Of a DNA stretch of 64,000 nt, positions 43,294 to 54,400 are shown piece by piece. Under the pieces are notes generated by a model. That model saw nothing but the letters and a program-made list of their open reading frames with translations. It had not been told where the DNA came from and searched no databases. The first letter of the stretch is position 1. Each line of letters opens with the position of its first letter. The translations under genes were made by a program, and so were the position numbers. This stretch comes from Nucisporomicrobium flavum (GTDB lineage Bacteria > Actinomycetota > Actinomycetes > Mycobacteriales > Micromonosporaceae): contig NZ_JADMLH010000007.1 of NCBI RefSeq assembly GCF_016464385.1, forward strand, positions 62,001 to 126,000, read 5' to 3'.

Positions 43294-44028
43294 ATGGAGG
43301 ACGCCGACCGCGAGATGGTCCCGGCCGCCAGGCTCCTGGCGGTCGTCGCGCTTGTTCTGGGCCCGCTGTTCTGGTGCGTGGGACTGCTGCTGCGCACGCT
43401 TGCTCTCTCCTCCGCCGGCTTCACGACCGATGAGCTCGCACGTCATGCGGCTGAGCCGTTCGCCGTGCGGGAGCAGCTGGCGGCGTACGCCGCGAATCCC
43501 GCGCTCACGACCGCCGGTTTCGCGAGCTTCCTCATCGGCTCGATCCTGCTGATACCGGCGACGTGGGCACTGGCCCGCCTGGCAGCCCGGCGGTCGCCAC
43601 GGCTCGCCGTCGCGGGCGGGGCGCTCGTGATCCTCGGCCTCGTGGCGCGGGTCTACTTCGCCGGCGTGGAGCAGACGGCGTTCCAGCTGGCCTGCACCGA
43701 CGGCGTCGACACGGCCACGGCCACGATCCTCGGCGCCTACGTCGACGTCTCGTACGGCCCTTGGCGGATCGCGGTGACGTCGGCGTTCGGCCAGTATCTC
43801 GGCATGCCCCTGCTGGTCGCCGCGCTGTACCGATCCGGGGTGGTCGGCGGGGCCCGCGTGGTCATCCTGCTGTGGTCGGCCACCATGTGGGCCGGCGTTC
43901 TCAAGACGGCCGGCTGGGGAGACGTCATCGCGGCCGCCGCGCTGGCCGTCGCGCTCGGCGCTGTCGCCGTTCAGCTGAGCCGCGGCAAACTGCCGTCGGT
44001 CCGCGATCGCCGGCTGGTGAGCTGGTGA
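43294..44028 (+). CDS. Polytopic membrane protein of unknown function
   Basis: 244 residues with about six hydrophobic helices (LLAVVALVLGPLFWCVGLLL, FLIGSILLIPATWALARLA, LAVAGGALVILGLVARVYF and others). A short extracellular loop has CTDGVDTATA. No recognised family. No clear ribosome site before the ATG. Its stop is six bases from the end of the convergent decarboxylase-like gene. Confidence 0.75.
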   Translation: MEDADREMVPAARLLAVVALVLGPLFWCVGLLLRTLALSSAGFTTDELARHAAEPFAVREQLAAYAANPALTTAGFASFLIGSILLIPATWALARLAARRSPRLAVAGGALVILGLVARVYFAGVEQTAFQLACTDGVDTATATILGAYVDVSYGPWRIAVTSAFGQYLGMPLLVAALYRSGVVGGARVVILLWSATMWAGVLKTAGWGDVIAAAALAVALGAVAVQLSRGKLPSVRDRRLVSW

Positions 44029-44034
44029 TCGCGG

Positions 44035-44610
44035 TCAGCGGCCGAAGCGCAGGCGGAAGTCGTCGAGCACCAGCGACAGCACCGGCTTGCGGCCCGCCAG
44101 GTACGCCAGCCGTCCGCTCCGCTCGGGCGCCCACGCGACCCGGGCGCTCCGCAGCGCCGTACGCCCCCGCACCGGCGTCTCGACCAGCGCGCTGCCGCGG
44201 GCCTGGCGCAGGCGCATCGGCGCGGGCCAGCGTCCCGGCCAGCGCCGGCCCGGGCGGATCACCGCCGTCGCGATACCGGCCGCGGACGCCGCCGGTGGGT
44301 CGATCTCCAGCGTGGCCAGGTCCTTCGGGATGGCCCACAGGGAGCGGCCGCCGTCGCGCGAGGCCTCGCTGTCGACCCAGATGTCGACGATCGACACCCG
44401 CAGGTCGCGCAGCAGCACCGCCGTGAGCAGCTCGCGGTAGTGCAGGGTGCCGCCGGGCTCGTACCGGACCCATGCCGCGCCGAGCAGCACCCGGCCCGCG
44501 ACGGTGAGCGGGCGGAGGCCGCCGGGCAGCGCCGGCAGCGCGGCGGCCGGCAGCGCGAACACCGACAGGTACAGGCGGCCGCGCAGGTTCCAGGGCGACG
44601 GGGGATGCAT
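44035..44610 (-). CDS. Acetoacetate-decarboxylase-superfamily protein
   Basis: 191 residues. RYEPGGTLHYRELLTAVL and SLWAIPKDLATLEID match the acetoacetate decarboxylase-like fold found widely in actinomycetes. The Schiff-base Lys could be the one in IPKD. True decarboxylase activity is not assured. ATG 44610 overlaps the beta-galactosidase stop (TGATG), so it is the second gene of that operon. Confidence 0.75.
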   Translation of the reverse strand: MHPPSPWNLRGRLYLSVFALPAAALPALPGGLRPLTVAGRVLLGAAWVRYEPGGTLHYRELLTAVLLRDLRVSIVDIWVDSEASRDGGRSLWAIPKDLATLEIDPPAASAAGIATAVIRPGRRWPGRWPAPMRLRQARGSALVETPVRGRTALRSARVAWAPERSGRLAYLAGRKPVLSLVLDDFRLRFGR

Positions 44611-47600
44611 CAACTGCAGGCTAGCCGTGCCGCCGCCCAGTCCGCGTGGTCGTGGGCGTTGCCGTCGCCCGCATCCGTGACCCGCAGCTCGAGGGTCTGC
44701 GCGCCGGAGAGGTCGATCGAGACCGGCGTGGCCCCCGCCGCGCCGGTCAGGACCCCCGACTCGTAGCGGCGTTCGCCGTCGAGCCACACGGAGAACACCA
44801 CGGAACCGTCGCTGCCGGTCTCGTCGTCGACGCCGAGGTCGGCGCGCAGCCGGGAGCAGTCGCCGCCGAGCGGGACGGTCACGGCCGAGGCGGCGTGCAC
44901 CCCCAGGCCCTTCGGGTACGCCGTACCCGCGATCGTCAGGGGTCCGCCGTCGCCCGCCGCCTGTTCGCCGTTGCTGCGGTCCTTCTCCACCGGTCCCCAC
45001 CCGTTGGCCGTGGCGGTGTACGGCCGGTCGCTGAGCCACGACCACCCGGGCGGCAGCGGCGCGGTCGTGGTGGCCGTGGCGGTCGTCGTGGACGTGAAGC
45101 CCGTCGGGGTGGTCGTCACGGCGGTCGCCGTCAGGTCGTAGTTGCCGACGTCGGTGCCGGCGGGCGCGGTGACACGGAACGTCGCCCGCGCGGGGGTGCC
45201 GTACGCGACGTCGCCCAGCTCGGCGGTCTGCGGCTCGACGGTCCAGCCCTGCGGCGCTGCCAGCCGTACGGTGGCATCGGTGAGCCCGGCCGCGCACCGG
45301 GCGGTGACCGTCACGGTGACCGGTTCCGCGACGCTGGGCTCGACCTCGCCGTCGGTGGCCACGGTCAGCGACGGCGGGCAGGGCGCGGGCACGTCCGAGT
45401 CCGGCACGCCGCCGGCCGCCGCTTCCGGGTGGGTCAGCGGTCGCAGCACCAGGTCCTGGGCGTACGGCCGGTTCGGCGCGAGCCGGTACGGCGCCAGCAC
45501 GGAGTTCGGCGTCTCGCCCATGCCGGTCTCGCTCGCCTCAGCGTGCAGTGTCACCCAGTCCGGGTTGCGGACGAGCGGCAGCTGGTGGTCGTACTCGGCG
45601 CGGTCGAGCTGGTCGTACGCGGTGACGCTGACGTCCTTCATGCCGCCGACGATGAGCCCGGCGCGCCCGTCGGTGAGCGAGGCCCAGCGCGCGTCGGTGT
45701 GGTTGCCGTACGCCTGCGGCCGGGAGTAGCGCACGTACTCGCGGCCGACGGTGCTGCGGTACACCCCCATCGGCGCGCCGCTGCGACGGTCGTTGTACGA
45801 CTCCTGCGGCCCCCGCCCGTAGTACGCGAACCGCTGCATCTCGTCGGGCACCTGCATCGACAGGCCGACGCGCGGCAGGTACGGCAGCTCGCCGAGGCGC
45901 GGGCCGGACGGCACGACCTCCTGGCGCAGGCTGATCGTCCCGCGCCGGTCGATGCGGTAGCGCAGCGTCTGGTCGAAGACGATGCCGTTGCCGGTGGAGC
46001 GGCTGTGCACCTCCACGATCACCGCGTCGTCCTCGGTGGACGTCCGCACCCCGGTGACGCTCGTGGTCAGCGCGTCGAGGCCGGTCTCGTGCCACACCCG
46101 GCGGTCGTCGGTGCCCCAGTCGTACGTTTCGTTGCTGGTCGGCGGCCGGTACACGTCCAGCCGCGGGCCGCCGTGCAGCAGCTCGCGCCCGCCGGACCGC
46201 ATCGACGCCAGCTCGCCGCCCTCGAACCGGTACGCGAACCCGCGCCCCGACACGGTGACCGTGCCGTCGTGGCTCGTCAGCGTCGGCGCGCCGGTCACGG
46301 GAACCGGCAGGACGCCGGGCACCGCGCTGCCGCCGACGGCGAACTGGTCGTGCCCGAGCGCCCAGCCGCGCCGCGCCCAGGCCCGGTCCTGCGTGCTGAG
46401 GGCCGCCACGGTGAGGAACCGTTCGCGGTCCTCCGGGTTGGCCGGCGCCGCGCCGAGCTCCAGGTCCACCGACTCCGACGGGCCGAGGCGGACCGTCCGC
46501 GTACCCGAGCGCAGCGTGCGTTCCTGCTCGGTCAGCGCCCACCGCAGCCGGAACTCGAGCGTGCCCGCCTGCTGCTCGTTGTGGACACGGACCTTCCCGG
46601 CGGCCGCGTCGACCGCGCTGATCCGGATCGGCGCCTGCGCCCACGCCATCTCGGCGGTCTCCGGCTGCACGTACCGGTCGGAGCCGACCAGCCCGTCGGT
46701 GCCGGACAGGCTGATGCCCAGGCTGAGGAAGTCGCCGCGGCGCTGGGCGGTGTCGAAGTCCAGCGCGAGCACCGGTTCCCGGTCCGCCGGCCGGTCGGGG
46801 GTCACCGCCGCCGGGTAGATGCGCACGTCGTCGACGAGGCCGCGGGCCAGCCGCGCGTTGCGCAGGTCGTTGTCGCGCTGGGTCTCGGCGTTGTGGCCGA
46901 TGTTGACCTCGAACAGGCCGGGGTCGACGGCTCCCGTACGCGCCGCCGCCGCCACCTGCGCGCCGTCGATGAACAGGCGCAGCGCCGAGCCGTCGTACAC
47001 GCCGGTGACGCGGTGCCAGGCGCCGTACCAGTCCGCCGGCACGTCCGCCGCGGTGGTCGCCCAGCCGCCCGCGTCCACGCCGAACTCCAGCGTGTCGCGG
47101 TCACGCATCTGCAGGGCGTACCCGCGGCCCTTGGTGATGATCGGGAAGCTGCCTGCCCACTCCCCCGGCCTGACCCACGCGTCGAGGGTGAGCGGCCCGG
47201 TCAGGTCGAGGCTGCGGTCGCGGAAGACGTCGACGAAGTCGTCCAGGCTGGACAGGCTGACGGCCTGGCCGCGGTGGCCCGGCACGAGCGCGGGCTTGCC
47301 GACGAAGAACGTCTGCAGGCGCCCCGGCGAGGAGTCCGGCGTGAGGACCAGCGGCTGGCGCAGGTTCTGCTCGGCCCAGTCCCAGATGAAGCCGCCCTGC
47401 ATGGACGGGTACTTGCGGGCCAGGGCCCAGAACTGGTCGAAGTTGCCCAGGCCGTTACCCATCGCGTGGGCGTACTCCCCCATCACGATCGGCTTGGCGC
47501 TGCTCAGCGTGCGGGCCTCGAGCCGCGCCGGCGTCGGGTAGCGGGGGCCGTCGACGTCGGCGTACGGCGCGTCGCCGTCCGGGCTGTTGGACTGGTGGTA

Positions 47601-49121
47601 GAGCAGCCGGGTGGGCTCGTTGGCGTCGGCCCACGCCGCCATCGCGTAGTGCGCGGCGCCCAGCCCGGCCTCGTTCCCGGTGTCCCAGAAGATGACGCTG
47701 GGGTGGTTCTTGTCCCGCTCGACCATGGCGCGGAACCGGTCGGCGAACGCCTTCTGCCACTCCGGGCGGTCGGCGAGGCAGACCGACGGGCAGCTCTCGT
47801 GGTTGTGCGTCTCGATGTCGACCTCGTCGTCGACCCACAGCCCGTGCCGGTCGGCAAGGTCGTACAGGTACGGATCCGACGGATAGTGCGAGGTGCGTAC
47901 GGCGTTGAGGTGCAGGCTCTTCATCAGGAACACGTCGGCGCGCTGCTTCTCCCGGGTCACGTGCCGGCCGGTGTCCGGGTCGGTCTCGGCCCGGTTGGTG
48001 CCCTTGACGAGGATGCGCTTGCCGTTGACGAGGATCTGCTTGTCGCGCACCTCGATCTCGCGGAAGCCGACGGCCTGCGCGGTGGTGTGCAGCGCTCGGC
48101 CACGCGCGTCGAGCAGCTGCAGTACGAGCGTGTAGAGGTTGGGGTCTTCGGCGCTCCATTTGGCCGGGTCGGCGACCGGCGCGGTGAGCGTGACCCGTCC
48201 CACGCCCGCCGCGGCGCTGACGGTGGTCACTGTCCGGCCGCGGGTGTCCAGCAGAGTGCCGCGCACGGTGAAGGCGCCGGCCGCGCCGGCCACGTCCACC
48301 CGGGCGGTGAGCTGCGCGTCCCGGTAGGAGGCGTCCAGGTCGGTCGTCACGTACGCGTCGCGCAGCCGGGTCTGCTCGGTGCGGTACAGCCACACGTCGC
48401 GGAAGATCCCGCTGTAGCGCCACTGGTCGTAGTCCTCGAGGTACGCGCCGGAGCCCCAGCGGTGCACCTGCACGGCGATCGTGTTGCGGCCCGGATGCAG
48501 CCGCTCGGTGACGTCGTACTCGGCGGGCGTGTAGCCGCCCTGGTCGTAGCCGACGTACGCGCCGTTCACCCAGACCAGGTAGTTGCTGGTCACGCCCTCG
48601 AAGCGGAGGAACACCCGGCCACCGCGCCAGGACGCGGGAAGATCGACGGTACGCACGTACGCGCCGGTCGGGTTGACGTCACGCGGCACCCGCGGCGGGT
48701 CGTCCGGCACGATCTCGCTCGGGATGTTGCGGAACATCGGGTGGTCGATGAAGTCCGACTGCCAGGTGTGCGGGACGCGTACGGACGGCCAGCCGGACGC
48801 GTCGAAACCGGCCTGATGGAACGAGGCGGGGACGTCGTCGGGCCGGTCGAACAGCTTCAGCCGCCAGCTTCCGTCGAGGCTCCGCACGTACGGGCTCGGC
48901 CCGTCGTGGCCGGTGACGTCCGCGACCGCCTGCGCGACCGAGCCGTACGGCCGCAGATCGGCGTGCGGCTCCTCCTGACCCTCGGCGGTCAGCTCCGGAT
49001 CCTCGAGGTAGCGGTACACGTCCTCGACGGTCTGCGGCCCGTCCCCCGGCGCCGCGTGCGCCGGCGTCGCGACGAGGAATGCGCTTATCAGGAGGGCGGC
49101 CACGACGGCGGGACGGCGCAT
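44610..49121 (-). CDS. Secreted GH2 beta-galactosidase with LamG, NEW3 and NPCBM domains
   Basis: 1503 residues. Signal peptide RRPAVVAALLISAFLVATPA. Then a GH2 sugar-binding domain, Ig-like domain and TIM barrel with acid/base Glu in FWDTGNEAGLG (about 480) and nucleophile Glu in GEYAHAMGNGLGNF (about 548), the LacZ pattern. A LamG-like beta-sandwich (DFVDVFRDRSLDLTGPLTLD) is inserted at about 600-780, before the LacZ-type small-chain domain. The tail has a NEW3 domain and an NPCBM galactose-binding domain (KGLGVHAASAVTVPLGG). AGGAG precedes the ATG. Works outside the cell on galactosides of polysaccharides. Confidence 0.95.
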   Translation of the reverse strand: MRRPAVVAALLISAFLVATPAHAAPGDGPQTVEDVYRYLEDPELTAEGQEEPHADLRPYGSVAQAVADVTGHDGPSPYVRSLDGSWRLKLFDRPDDVPASFHQAGFDASGWPSVRVPHTWQSDFIDHPMFRNIPSEIVPDDPPRVPRDVNPTGAYVRTVDLPASWRGGRVFLRFEGVTSNYLVWVNGAYVGYDQGGYTPAEYDVTERLHPGRNTIAVQVHRWGSGAYLEDYDQWRYSGIFRDVWLYRTEQTRLRDAYVTTDLDASYRDAQLTARVDVAGAAGAFTVRGTLLDTRGRTVTTVSAAAGVGRVTLTAPVADPAKWSAEDPNLYTLVLQLLDARGRALHTTAQAVGFREIEVRDKQILVNGKRILVKGTNRAETDPDTGRHVTREKQRADVFLMKSLHLNAVRTSHYPSDPYLYDLADRHGLWVDDEVDIETHNHESCPSVCLADRPEWQKAFADRFRAMVERDKNHPSVIFWDTGNEAGLGAAHYAMAAWADANEPTRLLYHQSNSPDGDAPYADVDGPRYPTPARLEARTLSSAKPIVMGEYAHAMGNGLGNFDQFWALARKYPSMQGGFIWDWAEQNLRQPLVLTPDSSPGRLQTFFVGKPALVPGHRGQAVSLSSLDDFVDVFRDRSLDLTGPLTLDAWVRPGEWAGSFPIITKGRGYALQMRDRDTLEFGVDAGGWATTAADVPADWYGAWHRVTGVYDGSALRLFIDGAQVAAAARTGAVDPGLFEVNIGHNAETQRDNDLRNARLARGLVDDVRIYPAAVTPDRPADREPVLALDFDTAQRRGDFLSLGISLSGTDGLVGSDRYVQPETAEMAWAQAPIRISAVDAAAGKVRVHNEQQAGTLEFRLRWALTEQERTLRSGTRTVRLGPSESVDLELGAAPANPEDRERFLTVAALSTQDRAWARRGWALGHDQFAVGGSAVPGVLPVPVTGAPTLTSHDGTVTVSGRGFAYRFEGGELASMRSGGRELLHGGPRLDVYRPPTSNETYDWGTDDRRVWHETGLDALTTSVTGVRTSTEDDAVIVEVHSRSTGNGIVFDQTLRYRIDRRGTISLRQEVVPSGPRLGELPYLPRVGLSMQVPDEMQRFAYYGRGPQESYNDRRSGAPMGVYRSTVGREYVRYSRPQAYGNHTDARWASLTDGRAGLIVGGMKDVSVTAYDQLDRAEYDHQLPLVRNPDWVTLHAEASETGMGETPNSVLAPYRLAPNRPYAQDLVLRPLTHPEAAAGGVPDSDVPAPCPPSLTVATDGEVEPSVAEPVTVTVTARCAAGLTDATVRLAAPQGWTVEPQTAELGDVAYGTPARATFRVTAPAGTDVGNYDLTATAVTTTPTGFTSTTTATATTTAPLPPGWSWLSDRPYTATANGWGPVEKDRSNGEQAAGDGGPLTIAGTAYPKGLGVHAASAVTVPLGGDCSRLRADLGVDDETGSDGSVVFSVWLDGERRYESGVLTGAAGATPVSIDLSGAQTLELRVTDAGDGNAHDHADWAAARLACS

Positions 49122-49258
49122 CCGCGAAACTCCTCGCGATCGGCGAAATACATCGATAACCGCTGATACTTGTCGTGCTCCGCGATCCTGTCAACCGGCT
49201 TCTGTCCGAAATGGGCAGTGGGGCAGCGCGCGCCACCGACCGGGACTACCGTGCGGAA

Positions 49259-51370
49259 ATGGTGCGCAGAGCCGTCCTCGCCTGCTCGATCATCCTGTCG
49301 CTGGTCATCGCCGGTGCCGCCCCCGCCGGGGCCGCCGGGCCACCCGCCACGCCCGGCGCGCCGGGCATCGGGGACCCGTACTTCCCGCTCGCCGGCAACG
49401 GCGGGTACGACGTGCGGCACTACGGGCTCGACATCACGTACACGCCGGAGACCGACGTGCTCGCGGGCGTCGCCACGATCACGGCGACGGCCACGCAGCA
49501 CCTGTCGTCGTTCAACCTCGACTTCGACGGGCTGACGCTGCGCTCGCTGACCGTCGACGGGCGCCCGGCCGCCACCGCACGGGCCGACGGCGAGCTGACC
49601 GTGACGCCGCGCCGGCCGCTGCGCAAGGGTCACCGGTTCACGGTGGTCGCGCGCTACGACGGCGTACCGCAGGTCATCGACGACCCCAACCTGGGCGCCT
49701 CGGGCGTCTTCGCCACGGACGACGGCATGACGATCGTCGGGCAGCCCGAGGTGGCGTCCACCTGGTTCCCGGTCAACGACCACCCGCGCGACAAGGCGTC
49801 GTACACGATCCGCATCACCGCACCCCGGGGCCTCGAGGCGGTCTCCAACGGCGTCCTGCTGGGCCACACCACCCGGCACGGCTGGACCACGTGGACCTGG
49901 GACGCGAAGGAGCCGATGGCCTCGTACCTGGCCACCGCGACCGTCGGCGAGTACGAGGTGTCCGCGTACCGGAAGAACGGCGTGCGCTACTGGGACGCCA
50001 TCGACCCGAAGCTGTCCGAGCCGGCCGCGCGGCCGCGTACCGGCACCCGGATGGCCGTGTCCCAGCGGGGCGAGCCGTCGTACAAGCGGCTCACGCGGAC
50101 GATCGCCGTGCCGGCCGCCGGTGGGGACCTGAGCTTCTGGGTCACCCGGGACACCGAGCCGGACTGGGACTTCTTCCTCGTCGAGGCGCGTACGGCCGGC
50201 GGCGGCGACTGGACCACGCTCGCCGACCGCAACGGGCACACCAGCAGCGACCCCGGCGCCGTGTGCGGGTACGCCGAGGTGCTGCACCCGTTCCTGCTGC
50301 ACTACGTCACGCCGGACGGCACGGACTGCACGCCGAGCGGCACGACCGGCACGTGGGCGGCCGCCACCGGGAAGAGCGACGGGTACGAGCAGTGGTCGGT
50401 GGACCTGTCGGCGTACGCCGGCCGCACCGCCGAGGTGTCGCTCACCGTGGTCAACGACGAGATCATCACCAACCCCGGCGTGTTCGTCGACGACGTCGTG
50501 GTCTCCACCGGCGAGGGCAGCACCTCGTTCGAGGACGGGCTCGGCGGCTGGACGCCCGGCCCGGCGCCGGAGGGCAGCCCGCCGAACCCGGCCACCACGT
50601 GGATCTCGGGCACGGTCGAGGACACCCCGCAACCGCCGGGCGTGATCGCGGCCCGGGCCTTCGCCCGCGAGCCCGAGATCATCGGCTTCCTCTCGGGGCT
50701 CTTCGGCCGGTACCCGTTCTCCGCATCCGGCGGGATCGTGGACAGCACCACGGCGTTCGGCTTCGCCCTGGAGAACCAGACCCGGCCTGTCTACGCGCAG
50801 GGCTTCTTCACCTCCGCGGAGGACGGCGCCGGCGTGGTCGTCCACGAGCTGGCCCACCAGTGGTGCGGCGACAGCCTCGCGGTGCGCCGCTGGCAGGACA
50901 TCTGGCTCAACGAGGGGTTCGCGTCCTACGCCGAATGGCTGTGGAGCGAGCGCGAGGGCGAGGGCACCGCCCAGGAGGCCTTCGACCTGTACTCCGAGCT
51001 GTTCCGCGGCGACACGCAGTTCTGGTCGCTGCCGATCGGCGACCCCGGCCCGCAGCACCTGTTCGACCCGCCGGTGTACGTGCGCGGCGCCATGACCCTG
51101 CACGCGCTGCGGCTGACGGTCGGCGACGCCGCGTTCTTCCGCACCCTGCGGACCTGGCCGCAGCTCCACGCCGGGGGCACCGTGACGACGGAGGAGTTCA
51201 TCGCGCACGCCGAGCGCGTCTCCGGCCGCCAGCTGGACGACCTCTTCGCCGCCTGGCTGTACGGCACGACCCAGCCGGACTCCCCGGCGGGAACGGCCGC
51301 CCGGGCGCGAACTGCGCAGGTGGGCCCGCCGTCCGCGGTCGTGCGCCGGGCGATGCACCGGGGCCGGTAA
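49259..51370 (+). CDS. Secreted M1 metallopeptidase with inserted beta-sandwich domain
   Basis: 703 residues. A Sec signal (LACSIILSLVIAGAAPAGAA) precedes the M1 N-domain. The exopeptidase motif is FGFALENQ (variant of GAMEN); the zinc site is VVHELAHQWCGD with NEGFASYAEW, near residue 528. Between about 255 and 455 an extra beta-sandwich (LSFWVTRDTEPDWDFFLVEA, GVFVDDVVVSTGEGSTSFED) is inserted, similar to domains of immune-inhibitor-A-type peptidases. Probably an extracellular aminopeptidase. Divergent from the beta-galactosidase gene. Confidence 0.93.
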   Translation: MVRRAVLACSIILSLVIAGAAPAGAAGPPATPGAPGIGDPYFPLAGNGGYDVRHYGLDITYTPETDVLAGVATITATATQHLSSFNLDFDGLTLRSLTVDGRPAATARADGELTVTPRRPLRKGHRFTVVARYDGVPQVIDDPNLGASGVFATDDGMTIVGQPEVASTWFPVNDHPRDKASYTIRITAPRGLEAVSNGVLLGHTTRHGWTTWTWDAKEPMASYLATATVGEYEVSAYRKNGVRYWDAIDPKLSEPAARPRTGTRMAVSQRGEPSYKRLTRTIAVPAAGGDLSFWVTRDTEPDWDFFLVEARTAGGGDWTTLADRNGHTSSDPGAVCGYAEVLHPFLLHYVTPDGTDCTPSGTTGTWAAATGKSDGYEQWSVDLSAYAGRTAEVSLTVVNDEIITNPGVFVDDVVVSTGEGSTSFEDGLGGWTPGPAPEGSPPNPATTWISGTVEDTPQPPGVIAARAFAREPEIIGFLSGLFGRYPFSASGGIVDSTTAFGFALENQTRPVYAQGFFTSAEDGAGVVVHELAHQWCGDSLAVRRWQDIWLNEGFASYAEWLWSEREGEGTAQEAFDLYSELFRGDTQFWSLPIGDPGPQHLFDPPVYVRGAMTLHALRLTVGDAAFFRTLRTWPQLHAGGTVTTEEFIAHAERVSGRQLDDLFAAWLYGTTQPDSPAGTAARARTAQVGPPSAVVRRAMHRGR

Positions 51371-51441
51371 TTGCGTTGAGGCCCGTCCCCGGCCGCCGCA
51401 GGATGGAGGCACCGCTTCCTCCTGCCGAATGAGGACGTTCG

Positions 51442-54400
51442 ATGCGCCTGCTCCGCGACTTATGGGGTACTTCGCCCCGTCGCACCGCCTTCATCGCCGT
51501 CCTCATCGTGCTCGGCGCCGCCGGCCAGGCCGGTGCCCTCGGGCTCGCCGGCGCCGTGCTCGTCAACCGGTCCGTGCCGCTGTTCGGGGTGCTCGCCGCC
51601 GCCCTCGTCGTGTCCGTGCTCAGCGACGTGCTCGTCGGGCTCGCCGCCGCCCGGCTGACCGCCGACTGGGCCGCCGCCGTGCGCCGCGGGCTCTGCCGGG
51701 TGGCGTTCGGCCAGGACGTGCCCACGCTGGAGAACACCCCCGTCGGCGAGCTGCTGGACCGCATCGACAGCGACGTCTACCAGGTCGGCTCCGAGCTGCG
51801 CGGCAGCGGCGTACGGCTGGCCCAGTCCCTGGCGGTGGCCGTGCTGTCCGTGGTCACCGCGTTCTTCGCGTGGTGGCCCGCCGCGCTCGGCATGGTGCTC
51901 GTGTCGGTCCTGCTCGTGGCCGTCATGAACAAACCGATCCAGCGCATCTCCCCCGCGCGGATCAGCGAGGAGGAAGCCTGGTCCGACCTGGCCGCGGTGA
52001 TGGAGGAGGCGATCCACGGGCAGGACGACGTACGGACCAGCCTCGCCGCGCCGTACGTGCGCCGCCTCTACGCCCAGCGCGCCCGTGAGGTGCTGCGCCG
52101 GGGCCGCCTGGTGTGGCGGATGTCGTCGCGGATCACGATGGGCGCGGGCGCGATCACCCGGACGCTCATCGCGGTGCTCGTGGTCGGCGGCGCGTGGGCG
52201 CTGGCGGCCGGCCACATCGACGGCGCCCGGCTGACCGCGGTGTGGCTGCTGGCGCTCGGCTTCGGCGGCACGCTGGAGCACGTCACCCGGATGGTCCCCG
52301 AGCTGCAGAACGCGCTCGGCGCCTGGAGCCGCGTGCAGCTGCTGCGCGGCGTCGAGCAGGAACCGGCCGGCGGGCAGCCCCCGTCCGACGGCGACCTGGT
52401 CGTGCGCGACCTCACGTTCCGGTACGGCGAGTCCGACAGCGCCCGCCCGGCCGCGCTGCGTGGGGTCAGCCTCACGTTCCGGCGTGGGCGGTCGTACGCG
52501 CTCATCGGCCGTACCGGTTCCGGCAAGTCGACGCTCGCCAAGGTCCTGACCCGCGCGGTCGACGTGCCGCGCGGCACGGTGTTCCTCGCCGGTACGGACA
52601 TCAACGACCTCGACATCGAGGGCCTGCGCCGGTGGACCGCGATCGTGCCGCAGCGCACCGAGATCCTGGCCGGCACGCTCGCCGAGAACATCGCGCTGTT
52701 CGACGAGGACCTGCTGCCGCGGGCCGCGACGGCCGTGGCCGAGCTGGGGCTGAGCGGCTGGGTGGAAGGGCTTCCGGACGGCATCGACACCAAGCTCGGC
52801 GACGGCGGCTACGTGCTGTCCGCCGGGCAGGAGCAGCTGGTCGCGTTCGCCCGGATCCTGGTCCGCGACCCGCGCGTGGTCATCCTCGACGAGGCGACCG
52901 CACGGATGGACCCGGTCACCGAGACCTGGGTGCAGCGGGCCACCGACCGGCTGCTGCAGGGCCGCATCGGCGTGATCGTGGCGCACCGGCTCTCCTCGGT
53001 GCAGCGCTGCGACGAGGTCGTGGTGCTCGCCGACGGCCAGGTGCTGGAGGCCGGCCCCCTCGCGGGGTCACGCCGCTTCGCCGAGCTGCTGGCCAGCTCC
53101 AGCGTCGCCGCACCGGCCCGTTCCGGCAGCGGCGCGGCGGCGCAGGCGGACCCGGGCGGAGGGGGCGTCGCCGTGCTGGAGCGGGAGGCGGTCGAGCCGG
53201 TCCGCGCCGAGCTGGGCAACACCCTGCCGCTGGCCGATCCCCCGCCGCTGCCGGAGGAGCCGCCGGCCCGCACGATGCGCGAGATCTTCCGGCTCACCAC
53301 CAACGACGCCCGGTACGGCCTGGCCGCGCTCGGCCTGTTCCTGGTCCTCGTGCTGCTCGGCCTGGACGGCGCGATCCTGCCGCTGCTCTGGTCACATGTG
53401 GTCGACGGCGCCGGCGACCCGATGTGGCCGGCGCTCGGCATCGCGGCGGGGCTGCTCGTGGCGATCCCGTCGCTGTTCTACACCGGCGCCTGGTTCCCCG
53501 AGTGGTGGGTGCGCCAGATGCTGCGGATCAGCCTGCGGCTGGTGCACGGGCAGATCGGGCCGCGCCGGGTCAGCAAGTACACGCCGGCCGAGGTGGTGGC
53601 CCAGGGCGGCGACACCGAGCGGGTGGTGATGCTGGCCGACAACCTCATCGACACCTCGATCAGCCTGGTCGTGATCGTCACGATGACGGTGGCGTCGCAG
53701 TCGCTGGTCCCCGCCGGCTTCTTCGTCGGGACGATGGTCGTGTCCGGCCTCATGGCGACGCTGTTCGGGCCGCGGCTCGAGCGGGCGGCCCGGCGTACGG
53801 TGGCGGCCCGCGCGGCCTTCGCGACGGCGCTGGTGTCCTCGCTGTCGGCGGCGCGCACGGTCAAGCTGGCCGGCGCCACCGTGCCGGTGCTCCAGCACCT
53901 GGCCGGGCTCGACGAGGTCCGCAGCGAGCGGCAGCGCCGGGAGATCGCCATCCAGGTGTGGGCCCGGTCCACGCCGTCGGTGCTCAGCGGCCTGCTGCCG
54001 ATCGCCGCCTGGGCGATGTACCTGTCCGGGGAGCTGTCGGCGGCGGCGACGCTGATCGCGGTGGCGGTGCTCGGCTCGGCGCGGTGGTTCGCGTGGACCA
54101 CGGCCTCGCTGGTGTCGCACTTCCCGTCGGCGCGGGTCTGGACCCGGCGCACGGTGGCGATGGCCGGCGAGTCGGCGTACTCGTCCGCGGTTCCCGGGGT
54201 GGACATCGCGGCGGGTACGGCCGACGCCCCGCCCACGCCGCCGCGGGTGCCGCTGCAGCGCCTGGAGCTCACCGGCTTCAGCGCGGTGCACGAGAACGGC
54301 ACGGTCGGCGCGCAGGACGTCGACCTGACCGTCGAGAAGGGCGAGCTGGTGCTGGTCGTGGGCCCGGTCGGCGCCGGGAAGTCGTCGCTGCTGCGGGCCC

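Noticed and set aside
44646-49166. A 1506-codon open frame on the plus strand opposite the beta-galactosidase gene
   Set aside because: It mirrors the GH2 gene in a codon register that yields only Gly/Arg/Val-rich sequence with no domain. High GC removes stop codons, so this is a shadow.
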